64,000 nucleotides of DNA from contig CAZZIP010000005.1 of the NCBI GenBank assembly GCA_964654415.1, positions 95,061-159,060 of the forward strand, written 5' to 3'. Origin of the DNA: Methylohalobius sp964654415 (GTDB taxonomy: Bacteria; Pseudomonadota; Gammaproteobacteria; Methylococcales; Methylothermaceae). Position numbers and translations under genes: made by a program. The first letter of the stretch is position 1. Each line of letters opens with the position of its first letter. Below, piece by piece: positions 33,217 through 40,041 of the stretch. Under the pieces are notes generated by a model, which was not told where the DNA came from, ran no database searches, and was given only the letters and a program-made list of their open reading frames with translations.

Positions 33217-33657
33217 ATGAAACACCGCTGGTTTGCAGCCATCCTGGCTACGTTGGCATTGTCTCCGGCATTAGCGGATGTCAAAGCTATCGTTGCCTAC
33301 CGGCAGGGGACGATGAAAGCTTTTGGCGGACACGCAGCCGCGCTAAAAGCAATTCTCGCCGATGGCCAAAAGCAATTTTTGCCTGACGCGCTGGCTCACG
33401 GCGAGGCGATCTTGGGGCTGGCTAAGTCGATTCCTAATATGTTCCCGCAAGGGAGCGAGTACCGCAAGAGTGCAGCCAAAAAGCAGATTTGGCAGAACTG
33501 GGACGATTTTGTCGCCCGTGCCCAAAACTTGGAGCGCCTGGCCCAAGAATTCGTCCAGGCGGCTAAGGGGAACGATGAGGTGGCGATGAGGGCCGCGTTC
33601 CAGAAGATGGGGAAAGAAGGCTGCGGCGGTTGCCATGAAAAGTATCGCGAGGATTGA
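33217..33657 (+). CDS. Cytochrome c' (class II c-type cytochrome)
   Basis: This 146-residue protein has a signal peptide (MKHRWFAAILATLALSPALA) and then the four-helix cytochrome c' fold: IVAYRQGTMKAFGGHAAALK at the start (conserved Arg and Met) and the C-terminal heme site CGGCHEKYRED. These periplasmic pentacoordinate cytochromes bind NO and CO and may protect against nitrosative stress. The gene overlaps the diheme cytochrome gene by 23 bases. Confidence 0.92.
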   Translation: MKHRWFAAILATLALSPALADVKAIVAYRQGTMKAFGGHAAALKAILADGQKQFLPDALAHGEAILGLAKSIPNMFPQGSEYRKSAAKKQIWQNWDDFVARAQNLERLAQEFVQAAKGNDEVAMRAAFQKMGKEGCGGCHEKYRED

Positions 33658-34507
33658 TCTCAAACTATGGGTCGCCTGGCTGCTGCTTTGGGCTGGGTGG
33701 CTCTGGGCCGCCGAAAGGGAGGAACTTGTCCAGCGGGGAGAGAAGCTGTTCGCGATCGGTGGGTGCGGCAATTGCCATACGGCAGAGGGAGGTCCGACCC
33801 TGGCGGGCGGGGATCCGCTTAAAACCCCATTCGGGACTTTCTATCCCCCAAATATTACCCCCGATCCGGAAACTGGAATCGGCAAGTGGAGCGAGGAAGA
33901 TTTCATCCGTGCCCTAAGGGAAGGACTCTCTCCTGAAGGTCAACCCTATTACCCCGCTTTTCCCTTTACCTCCTACACCCGCATGAACGTGCAGGATATT
34001 CGGGCGCTCAAGGCGTATCTGGCAACGCTGCCGGCGGTCAGGCGTAAGCCTCGTGATCACGAGCTGCGCTTTCCCTTCAACGTGCGCCTAGGATTGTGGG
34101 TATGGCGCTGGTTGTTCTTTCGCCCGGAGCGTTTTCGTCCAGACCCGTTTCGTTCAGAGCAATGGAACCGAGGCGCCTATCTGGTGGAGGCGGTGGGCCA
34201 TTGCGGTGAGTGTCACACTCCGCGCAACTGGCTCGGTGCCCTCGACCGCAGCCGCGCCTATGGCGGGGCAGTATTGGGGGAAATCCGGGCGCCGAACATC
34301 ACCCCGGACCCCGATCACGGCATCGGCGAGTGGAGTGAGGCCCAGTTATTGGATTTCTTCCAGACCGGCATGAAGCCCGATGGCGATACAGCCAGCGGCG
34401 AGATGGCTAAGGTGATCCGCAATGGCACTGCCAAGCTGCCGGTGGAGGACCTGCGCGCGATCATCGAATATCTAAAAAGCTTGCCGCCGATTGCCTCCGA
34501 GCCATAA
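33635..34507 (+). CDS. Diheme cytochrome c
   Basis: This 290-residue protein has a signal peptide (LKLWVAWLLLWAGWLWA) and two heme sites, CGNCH at about residue 44 and CGECH at about 190. Each is followed by NITPDPxxGIG(K/E)WSE, so the protein is an internal duplication. This resembles the cytochrome subunit family of gluconate and alcohol dehydrogenases, but only two of the usual three hemes are present. It probably passes electrons from a periplasmic dehydrogenase or partners the overlapping cytochrome c'. Confidence 0.9.
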   Translation: MKSIARIDLKLWVAWLLLWAGWLWAAEREELVQRGEKLFAIGGCGNCHTAEGGPTLAGGDPLKTPFGTFYPPNITPDPETGIGKWSEEDFIRALREGLSPEGQPYYPAFPFTSYTRMNVQDIRALKAYLATLPAVRRKPRDHELRFPFNVRLGLWVWRWLFFRPERFRPDPFRSEQWNRGAYLVEAVGHCGECHTPRNWLGALDRSRAYGGAVLGEIRAPNITPDPDHGIGEWSEAQLLDFFQTGMKPDGDTASGEMAKVIRNGTAKLPVEDLRAIIEYLKSLPPIASEP

Positions 34508-34585
34508 CCTGAAGGGATCGGGATTTTTTCGTATGCTCGGAAGTTGAAGGTATCCTGAGTGGAAAGGGTTTCTTCAAGGATGGAC

Positions 34586-35305
34586 ATGGCCTATCCGCTT
34601 CCTGATCACTTAAAGCTTTTGCGTCCGCTGCTGCTGCTACAGCTCAGCTACCGCCGCTACGCCGTCAACCGGCCGTTCGTTACCTTAAGCTACGCCCAGA
34701 GCCTGGACGGCAGCATCGCCCCTGAACCTGGCAAACCGTGCGCGCTCAGCAGCCGCGCCTCGCTGGAAATGACCCATGCGCTGCGGGCTTGCCACCAGGC
34801 GCTGCTGGTGGGGGTGGAGACGGTTTTGGCCGATGATCCCCGCCTGAACGTGCGCTATGTAGAGGGCGAAGACCCCCGTCCGGTGATTCTTGACAGCCAC
34901 TTGCGTTTTCCTGAAACGGCGCGGGTATTGGACTCTTCCCGCAAGCGGCCGTGGATTTTCACCTCCCGCGAGGCACCGGTAGCGCGCCAGCGGCGCCTCG
35001 AGGCCTTGGGAATCCGCCTGTTTCGCGTGCCGGAGGAGAGGCCAGGCCGGCTGGAGCTGATCGCGGTGTTGCGCTGTCTTGCCCACCACGGAATCGGTAC
35101 GCTGATGGTGGAAGGCGGGGGGTGCGTCATCCAGGCGTTTTTGCACCAGCGTCTGGTGGATTACTGTGTTCTGACCTTGGCGCCGCGGTTTTTGGGCGGT
35201 GTTCGGGCATTGGCCGGAAAGGCCGAGGTACCCTTGGTCAACTGGAGTTATCAGCGCCTGGGGGCCGACTTAGTCGTTCTCGGGCGGGTTGCCGCAAGTC
35301 CGTGA
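34586..35305 (+). CDS. RibD C-terminal domain (dihydrofolate-reductase-like) reductase
   Basis: The ATG at 34586 has AAGGA 5 bases upstream; two starts lie slightly upstream. The 239-residue protein is only the RibD reductase module: YAQSLDGSIAPEPGKP, ALLVGVETVLADDPRLNVR, FPETARVLDSS, LMVEGGGCVIQAFL and VLTLAPRFLGG. The N-terminal deaminase domain of RibD is missing, so it is not a standalone riboflavin enzyme. Standalone members reduce pteridine-like or ribityl compounds with NADPH. With a PTPS-fold gene two genes downstream, a pterin substrate is inferred. It overlaps the next gene by 4 bases. Confidence 0.85.
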   Translation: MAYPLPDHLKLLRPLLLLQLSYRRYAVNRPFVTLSYAQSLDGSIAPEPGKPCALSSRASLEMTHALRACHQALLVGVETVLADDPRLNVRYVEGEDPRPVILDSHLRFPETARVLDSSRKRPWIFTSREAPVARQRRLEALGIRLFRVPEERPGRLELIAVLRCLAHHGIGTLMVEGGGCVIQAFLHQRLVDYCVLTLAPRFLGGVRALAGKAEVPLVNWSYQRLGADLVVLGRVAASP

Positions 35306-36279
35306 AAACCCTAGCGTTGTTCCACACTGCTCCGCGTCGGGTGGAGGTGGGCGAAGTGAGCTTGGCCGACCCAGGTCCAGGCCAGGTCCAAGTCAAGAGC
35401 TTATACTCGGCCGTCAGCCCGGGAACCGAAAAGCGCATTTTTGCCGGCGACCTGCCCCGGGATCTGCCTTTGGATACTGTGCTGCCGGCGCTTGCCGGCA
35501 GCTTTTCCTATCCGTTTCGTTACGGCTACGCCCTGGTCGGCGAGGTAGTTGCAGCGGGACCTGGAGCAGAAAGGTTTTTGGATCGGCGCGTGTTCCTGTT
35601 CCATCCTCATCAAGCTCAGGTGGTGGCGGCGGCGTCCGAATGCCTGCTCGTGCCTGAGGACATCGAAGGTGAGGATGCCCTGTTTTTCGCTAACTTGGAG
35701 TCGGCGGTCAATCTGATCCTAGACGCTGCCCCTCGGCTTGGAGAGCGGGTAATGGTAGTGGGTCTCGGTATTCTCGGGCTGCTCACCGTGGCCGTCCTGA
35801 GCCGTTTTCCGATCGCATTGTATGCCTGCGATCCCATCGCCGAGCGCCGCCACCTGGCGGAGGCGTTGGGTGCTTTGGCCTTCGATCCTGACAATCCCCC
35901 TTCGCTTGAAGACGGCTTCGATTTGGCGATCGAACTCTCCGGCAGCCCCCAAGGGCTGCAGTCGGCGATCGAACTCACCGGCTTTGCCGGCCGCATCGTC
36001 ATCGCCTCTTGGTATCGCGGCAAGGTAGCGCTGGATTTGGGCGGGGCCTTCCACCGTAGCCGCATCCATCTGCTTGCCAGCCAGGTGAGTACCATCGACC
36101 CGGTTCTTACCGGGCGCTGGAACCGAACTCGCCGCCATGCCCTGGTCTGGGAGTGGGTGCGGGAGATCCAACCTGCCCGTTTCATCAGCCACCGCTTTGC
36201 CTTGGAGGCGGCCCAAGAGGTTTTCGAACGGCTGGAGCGGGACAGGCTGCTGCAGCCAGTATTTGTCTATGGCGGGTGA
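35302..36279 (+). CDS. Medium-chain dehydrogenase, BchC-like
   Basis: The GTG at 35302 overlaps the reductase stop (GTGA). The 325-residue protein is MDR-fold: SAVSPGTEKRIFAG near residue 36, YPFRYGYALVGEVVAAG, and a Rossmann site VMVVGLGILGLLTVAVL. The catalytic-zinc Cys is replaced by Ser (SAVSPGTE), and the four-Cys structural zinc lobe is missing. Both traits are shared with BchC, the bacteriochlorophyllide hydroxyethyl dehydrogenase. Function here is unknown; it likely oxidises a hydroxyl or ketone on the cluster product. The next gene starts 54 bases downstream. Confidence 0.85.
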   Translation: MKTLALFHTAPRRVEVGEVSLADPGPGQVQVKSLYSAVSPGTEKRIFAGDLPRDLPLDTVLPALAGSFSYPFRYGYALVGEVVAAGPGAERFLDRRVFLFHPHQAQVVAAASECLLVPEDIEGEDALFFANLESAVNLILDAAPRLGERVMVVGLGILGLLTVAVLSRFPIALYACDPIAERRHLAEALGALAFDPDNPPSLEDGFDLAIELSGSPQGLQSAIELTGFAGRIVIASWYRGKVALDLGGAFHRSRIHLLASQVSTIDPVLTGRWNRTRRHALVWEWVREIQPARFISHRFALEAAQEVFERLERDRLLQPVFVYGG

Positions 36280-36333
36280 GACGCCTAGCGTATACTTACC
36301 CAAAGCGCTGACAGGAGGCAGGAGCTTGGAACT

Positions 36334-36705
36334 ATGTATCGCTTAACCCTGACGCGCGATTTCATCGCCCGTCACTATCTGATCGGCGGCGACTTTGGCG
36401 CCGAGAACCTCGAGCACAGCCATGCCTACCGGCTAGAGGTTCGCTTGGCCGGCGAGCACCTTGACCGCCACGGCTACTTGGTGGATCTGGTGGCTCTGGA
36501 AGAGGTGGTGGAGGAAGTGATAAGGCGCTTTCGCGACCGCTGCTTGAACGAGCTTCCAGAGTTTGCCGGTCTCAACCCGAGCCTGGAACATTTCTGTCGC
36601 ATCGTTTGGCAGCATCTCCAAGCGCGCCTGGCAGCGGATAACCTTTGCTTAGAAGTGCGGCTCTGGGAAAATCCAAGCGCCTGGGCGGCGTATGACGGCG
36701 GTTGA
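36334..36705 (+). CDS. 6-pyruvoyl-tetrahydropterin synthase/QueD family protein with Glu at the Cys site
   Basis: This 123-residue T-fold protein keeps the zinc ligands: His14 (ARHYL), His28 and His30 (EHSHAYRLEV). It also has GYLVDL, NPSLEHF and the C-terminal Glu (LWENPSAW). The position of the catalytic Cys in QueD (C-x3-HGH) is Glu24 here, giving ExxxHSH. PTPS-III enzymes that cleave dihydroneopterin-like substrates also use Glu, so this could be an aldolase-like or modified-pterin enzyme rather than QueD. It overlaps the methyltransferase by 14 bases. Confidence 0.83.
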   Translation: MYRLTLTRDFIARHYLIGGDFGAENLEHSHAYRLEVRLAGEHLDRHGYLVDLVALEEVVEEVIRRFRDRCLNELPEFAGLNPSLEHFCRIVWQHLQARLAADNLCLEVRLWENPSAWAAYDGG

Positions 36706-37582
36706 GCTGGCCGCCTACTTAGAGGCGAAGGCGCTTTTAGATCAACGCAGCCTGAACCTGCAGGTATTCGAGCTTTTCCGCGAGGTGCTTGGAGGGTTTC
36801 CTGAGGCTGCGATCGTCGACCTTGGCACCGGCACCGGGGCGATGTTGCGCCGCCTGGCCCTGACCGCCCTTAATCCCGCTCTGATCCTGACGGGGGTGGA
36901 GCGGGAGGCGGCCCTGGTCGAGGCCGCGGTTGGCCATTGCCAGCAAGAGCTGGCGTCTGCGGGCTGGAAGGTGCATCCTACTGGAGATGGTTTTGAAGCT
37001 AGGCGAGGCGAGTGCTGGCGTAGATTCCATTTCGTCTGCGCCGATTGCTTTGAGTTCGCCCCGGTGCTGCCGTGTCAGGCGGTCTGTGCCCACACCTTTA
37101 TGGACCTGGTCCCGCTGGCCAAGACGCTGGAGCGGGTATCAGGCTGGCTGACCCCAGGTGGAGTGTTTTATGCCAGCTGCAACTACGACGGCAGCACCAC
37201 GCTGTTTCCATTGAGTTCTGACCCGGTCTTCGAAGCCGAGCTCCTGGCGCGCTACCATCGTTCGATGGAACTTCGGAGGCTAAACGGCGAGGTGACCGGC
37301 GGGGCTCTGTGCGGGCGCCGCTTGTATCAAGCGCTAGTAGCAGGAGGGTGGGAGATTCTGAGCTTTGGCAGTTCCGATTGGAACCTGACCCCGGTGCGGG
37401 GCAGCTATCGCGGTGCCGACGCGGTAGTGCTGAAAGCGCTCTTGGCGATGATCCGCAGCGAGGGAGAGGGTCTGGCGCCTAGGGCGCTTGAGGATTGGCA
37501 TCGAGAGCGGCTAGAGCAGCTTACGGCAGGGCGGCTGGGGCTGATCATCCATCAGCTGGATCTGTTGGCCGCACGGCCTTGA
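36692..37582 (+). CDS. Class I SAM-dependent methyltransferase (pterin-like cluster)
   Basis: This 296-residue Rossmann methyltransferase has motif I IVDLGTGTGAMLRRL and an acidic motif II (GVEREAALVEAA). An insertion with Cys and Trp residues precedes HFVCADCFEFAP and TFMDLVPLAKTLERVSGWLTPGGVFYAS. A C-terminal part of about 90 residues follows the core. The acceptor is unknown; its place after the PTPS-fold gene and RibD-type reductase suggests methylation of the same small molecule. It converges on the minus-strand methyltransferase with a 38-base overlap. Confidence 0.85.
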   Translation: MTAVELAAYLEAKALLDQRSLNLQVFELFREVLGGFPEAAIVDLGTGTGAMLRRLALTALNPALILTGVEREAALVEAAVGHCQQELASAGWKVHPTGDGFEARRGECWRRFHFVCADCFEFAPVLPCQAVCAHTFMDLVPLAKTLERVSGWLTPGGVFYASCNYDGSTTLFPLSSDPVFEAELLARYHRSMELRRLNGEVTGGALCGRRLYQALVAGGWEILSFGSSDWNLTPVRGSYRGADAVVLKALLAMIRSEGEGLAPRALEDWHRERLEQLTAGRLGLIIHQLDLLAARP

Positions 37583-38312
37583 AGCACAGCCCGCCGCGCA
37601 GCCCGGCAAGCCCAAACCACTTCCCCGGCCAGTCAAGTGCGGTCAAGCCCCACCCCATGATTCCGGGAAGATCGCCGCGGGGAACGAACCGCCAGTAATC
37701 CAGGCAGGCCAGTTCTAACCCGGATTCCTGCGTCAAGCGACGGACCTTTGCGGCATCCAGGAATTCATCGCTGCTTAGGATTTGCCAGGGCCATCCGATC
37801 CACGGCGCCAGCCAGCGGTACCAGCAAAAGCCAGCGTTTGGGGTAAGGCAAACGACCGCTCCACCGGGTTTAAGCACCCGGCGAAGTTGGCGGAATACCG
37901 CAGGTTTGTTCGGTACGTGTTCCAATACGCCCACCATCAGGGCCACATCGATGCTCGCGTCCTGCACCCCAGCCAGGGTCTCAGCCGAGGAGGGGAACAG
38001 TTCGATCCGATCGCGTAGGGGAAGCTTGCGACTCAAGCGGACTGCCCGTTCGATCATGGCGGGAGAGAGATCGATGCCGATACTGCGTCGGAAGCGGGGC
38101 GCCAGGGCAAACAGATGGGTCCCAGTGCCGCAGCCGATCTCCAACAGGGTTTCGCGGGAGGTCCCCTCCAGTAAGCGGTCGATGATTGCAAGGCGGTAGC
38201 GGAGCAAGCGTTCGGGTTTACCGTGGAGGTCGCGGTAATCGCTGGCCAGCGCGTCAAAGAAGGCGCGGATGTCGGCTTGTCTGCGGACGGGCACCGGTTT
38301 GGGCGGGATCAT
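37545..38312 (-). CDS. Class I SAM-dependent methyltransferase
   Basis: The start at 38312 overlaps the CDP-alcohol phosphotransferase stop (ATGA), giving 255 residues beginning MIPPKPVPVRRQADIRAFFD. Motifs are LLEIGCGTGTHLFAL, SIGIDLSPAMIERA, VALMVGVLEHVPNKP and LRRVLKPGGAVVCLTP, as in UbiE/COQ5-type small-molecule methyltransferases. The acceptor is not evident. It follows the CDP-alcohol phosphotransferase in a two-gene minus-strand unit. Confidence 0.88.
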   Translation of the reverse strand: MIPPKPVPVRRQADIRAFFDALASDYRDLHGKPERLLRYRLAIIDRLLEGTSRETLLEIGCGTGTHLFALAPRFRRSIGIDLSPAMIERAVRLSRKLPLRDRIELFPSSAETLAGVQDASIDVALMVGVLEHVPNKPAVFRQLRRVLKPGGAVVCLTPNAGFCWYRWLAPWIGWPWQILSSDEFLDAAKVRRLTQESGLELACLDYWRFVPRGDLPGIMGWGLTALDWPGKWFGLAGLRGGLCFKAVRPTDPADG

Positions 38313-39010
38313 CGGGGCGCTTTTAAGATCCTCCAGCCGCTGAGCGAGAAGGAAATCACCAATGCCGCCGTCAAAATCGCCAGTACCCAATGGTAGGCGG
38401 CAGGCGGTGGCCAAAGTCCTAGGATCAACCCAAGCAGTGCGGTTGCTCCGATAGGACGCGCCAGCGGCACAGGTGAAAGATCGCAGGCTTGGCATCTGCC
38501 CAGCTTAAGCGCGAGGACAAAGCCGTAACGCAACCCGCCGCAGATCAATATCCAGGCGGGAACACCCAGGGCGTGGTAAAGGAGGATGGTCAAAGTTAAG
38601 GTAAAAAAGGCATCGGTCTCCTTGTCGAACAGATCGCCAAACGGCGAGGTCAGACGCAGGCGCACGGCCAACCAGCCATCGACCCCATCTAAGAACCACA
38701 GGAACAAGCCGACTGCCACGGCTTCCTTGCCCGTTGCTGAACTGCCGAGCAAGCCTAAGACTCCCGTCAGCCGAAGCAAGGTAATCCAATTGGCCAGACC
38801 GAACTCCCCGTGCGGAGTCCACAGGCCGCGTTGCCGCCACAGCAAAACTAGGAACGAAGCCAAAGCGACGGCGGCAAGGACAGGTAAAGGGAGAACTTTG
38901 GCGGCAACCAGTAGGGTCATGCTCAGCATGACCGCCGCATGGGCCTCGCTCCAGCGCGTCAAGGACTCCGGTGGAAGGCGTTCTGAAGGGTCAGAAAGTT
39001 CGACACTCAC
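38309..39010 (-). CDS. CDP-alcohol phosphatidyltransferase family protein
   Basis: This 233-residue membrane protein has about six helices and the active-site motif LDGVDGWLAVRLRLTSPFGDLFDKETD, equivalent to DGxxAR...GxxxDxxxD. It would join an alcohol to the phospho-group of a CDP-activated lipid or polyol; the alcohol is unknown. A short N-terminal cytoplasmic part precedes the first helix. Its start is only 20 bases from the divergent glycosyltransferase start. Confidence 0.87.
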   Translation of the reverse strand: MSVELSDPSERLPPESLTRWSEAHAAVMLSMTLLVAAKVLPLPVLAAVALASFLVLLWRQRGLWTPHGEFGLANWITLLRLTGVLGLLGSSATGKEAVAVGLFLWFLDGVDGWLAVRLRLTSPFGDLFDKETDAFFTLTLTILLYHALGVPAWILICGGLRYGFVLALKLGRCQACDLSPVPLARPIGATALLGLILGLWPPPAAYHWVLAILTAALVISFSLSGWRILKAPR

Positions 39011-39030
39011 AAACCGATTATACTTTTTTC

Positions 39031-40041
39031 ATGCGGATCTTGCTCGCTCAGCCTCCCTGGCGCCATCCTTCCGGTGGCCATGTTTACAACCGCGCGCTGC
39101 TGGATCAGGCCCGGCGCCAAGGTTTCCCGATGCAGGCTTGGATTTGGCGCGCCGGGGAGCGTCCCCCGTCTGCGGATTTGATGTTCTGGGACAGCTTAGG
39201 ATTGTCCGATTTAGCGAGGCAGCCCTTGCCCGCGGGGGTTATTCACGTCCTTTTGCTCCACTACCTTCCTTCCCTGGACCCTGGGCTTTCCCAGTCCCGC
39301 CGCCTAGCCCTTAAGCAGCTCGAGCAACAGGTGTTGGCGCGTTTTAAGCATGTGCTGGTCACCGGCCCGGGCTTGGTAGAACCTCTGCGCAGGCGTTACC
39401 CTGACCGCCCGTTTTGGCTATGCGAGCCCGGGGTGAGTGAGCGTTTTTTATCTCCCCCGCGGCGTCCGGTTTCATCTTCCGCCGGGCTGGAGCTGGTGAC
39501 TGTAGCCAATCTGCTGCCGGCGAAGGGGTACTTGGAGTTGCTAGAGGTGTTGGCGGGATTTGGCCGCCATCGCTGGCGTTGGCATTGGGTGGGTTCGGGC
39601 GCCGTCGATCCGGGATATACCCTGCGGTTGTGCCGAGCCGTCCGGCAGCTTGGATTGGGCGGGCGGATCGTCTATCACGGCGTGCTACCGGTCGCGCGTT
39701 TGGTCGGATTGTTGGATGCCGCCGACTGGTTTCTTTTTCCCAGCCGTTTTGAAAGCTTCGGTATGGCCCTGCAGGAAGCGGCCGCGCGCAGGCTGCCTAT
39801 CGTCAGTAGCCGGGTAGGAGCGGCCGAGCGCTGGGTCATCCCCAAGCGCACCGGGTTTTTGCTCGAACCCGGCGATTGGTCTGGGTTTGCCCAAGCGTTA
39901 AGGCGCTGCTTTGACGCTCCAAAACCTAAGGCGGTTTGGCAACTTGGGTATCGCGGTTTGCCGTCTCCACCGACTTGGGAGGAAGTATTTCGGCGCTGGC
40001 GGGAGATAGTTGAGGTTTTAATCCGAACGTACGGAGGCTGA
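39031..40041 (+). CDS. GT4 family glycosyltransferase
   Basis: The ATG at 39031 gives MRILLAQPPWRHPSGGHVYN, a GT-B start; the upstream frame is not needed. The 336-residue protein has the N-terminal domain to about 155, then LVTVANLLPAKGYLELL, the sugar-nucleotide region WVGSGAVDPGYTL, and FPSRFESFGMALQEAAARRLPIVSS with the retaining GT4 E-x7-E. It belongs with the pterin/lipid-like set; the sugar and acceptor are unknown. Its 3' end overlaps the convergent PAS-GGDEF-EAL gene by 24 bases. Confidence 0.87.
   Translation: MRILLAQPPWRHPSGGHVYNRALLDQARRQGFPMQAWIWRAGERPPSADLMFWDSLGLSDLARQPLPAGVIHVLLLHYLPSLDPGLSQSRRLALKQLEQQVLARFKHVLVTGPGLVEPLRRRYPDRPFWLCEPGVSERFLSPPRRPVSSSAGLELVTVANLLPAKGYLELLEVLAGFGRHRWRWHWVGSGAVDPGYTLRLCRAVRQLGLGGRIVYHGVLPVARLVGLLDAADWFLFPSRFESFGMALQEAAARRLPIVSSRVGAAERWVIPKRTGFLLEPGDWSGFAQALRRCFDAPKPKAVWQLGYRGLPSPPTWEEVFRRWREIVEVLIRTYGG

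Noticed and set aside
34951..35301. Long N-terminal extension of the BchC-like dehydrogenase
   Set aside because: It lies inside the RibD-type reductase gene in another frame; the GTG at 35302 overlaps that gene's stop and gives the MDR start.
38313..38495. Extension of the minus-strand methyltransferase
   Set aside because: It overlaps the CDP-alcohol phosphotransferase; the ATG at 38312 is coupled by ATGA and starts a normal methyltransferase.
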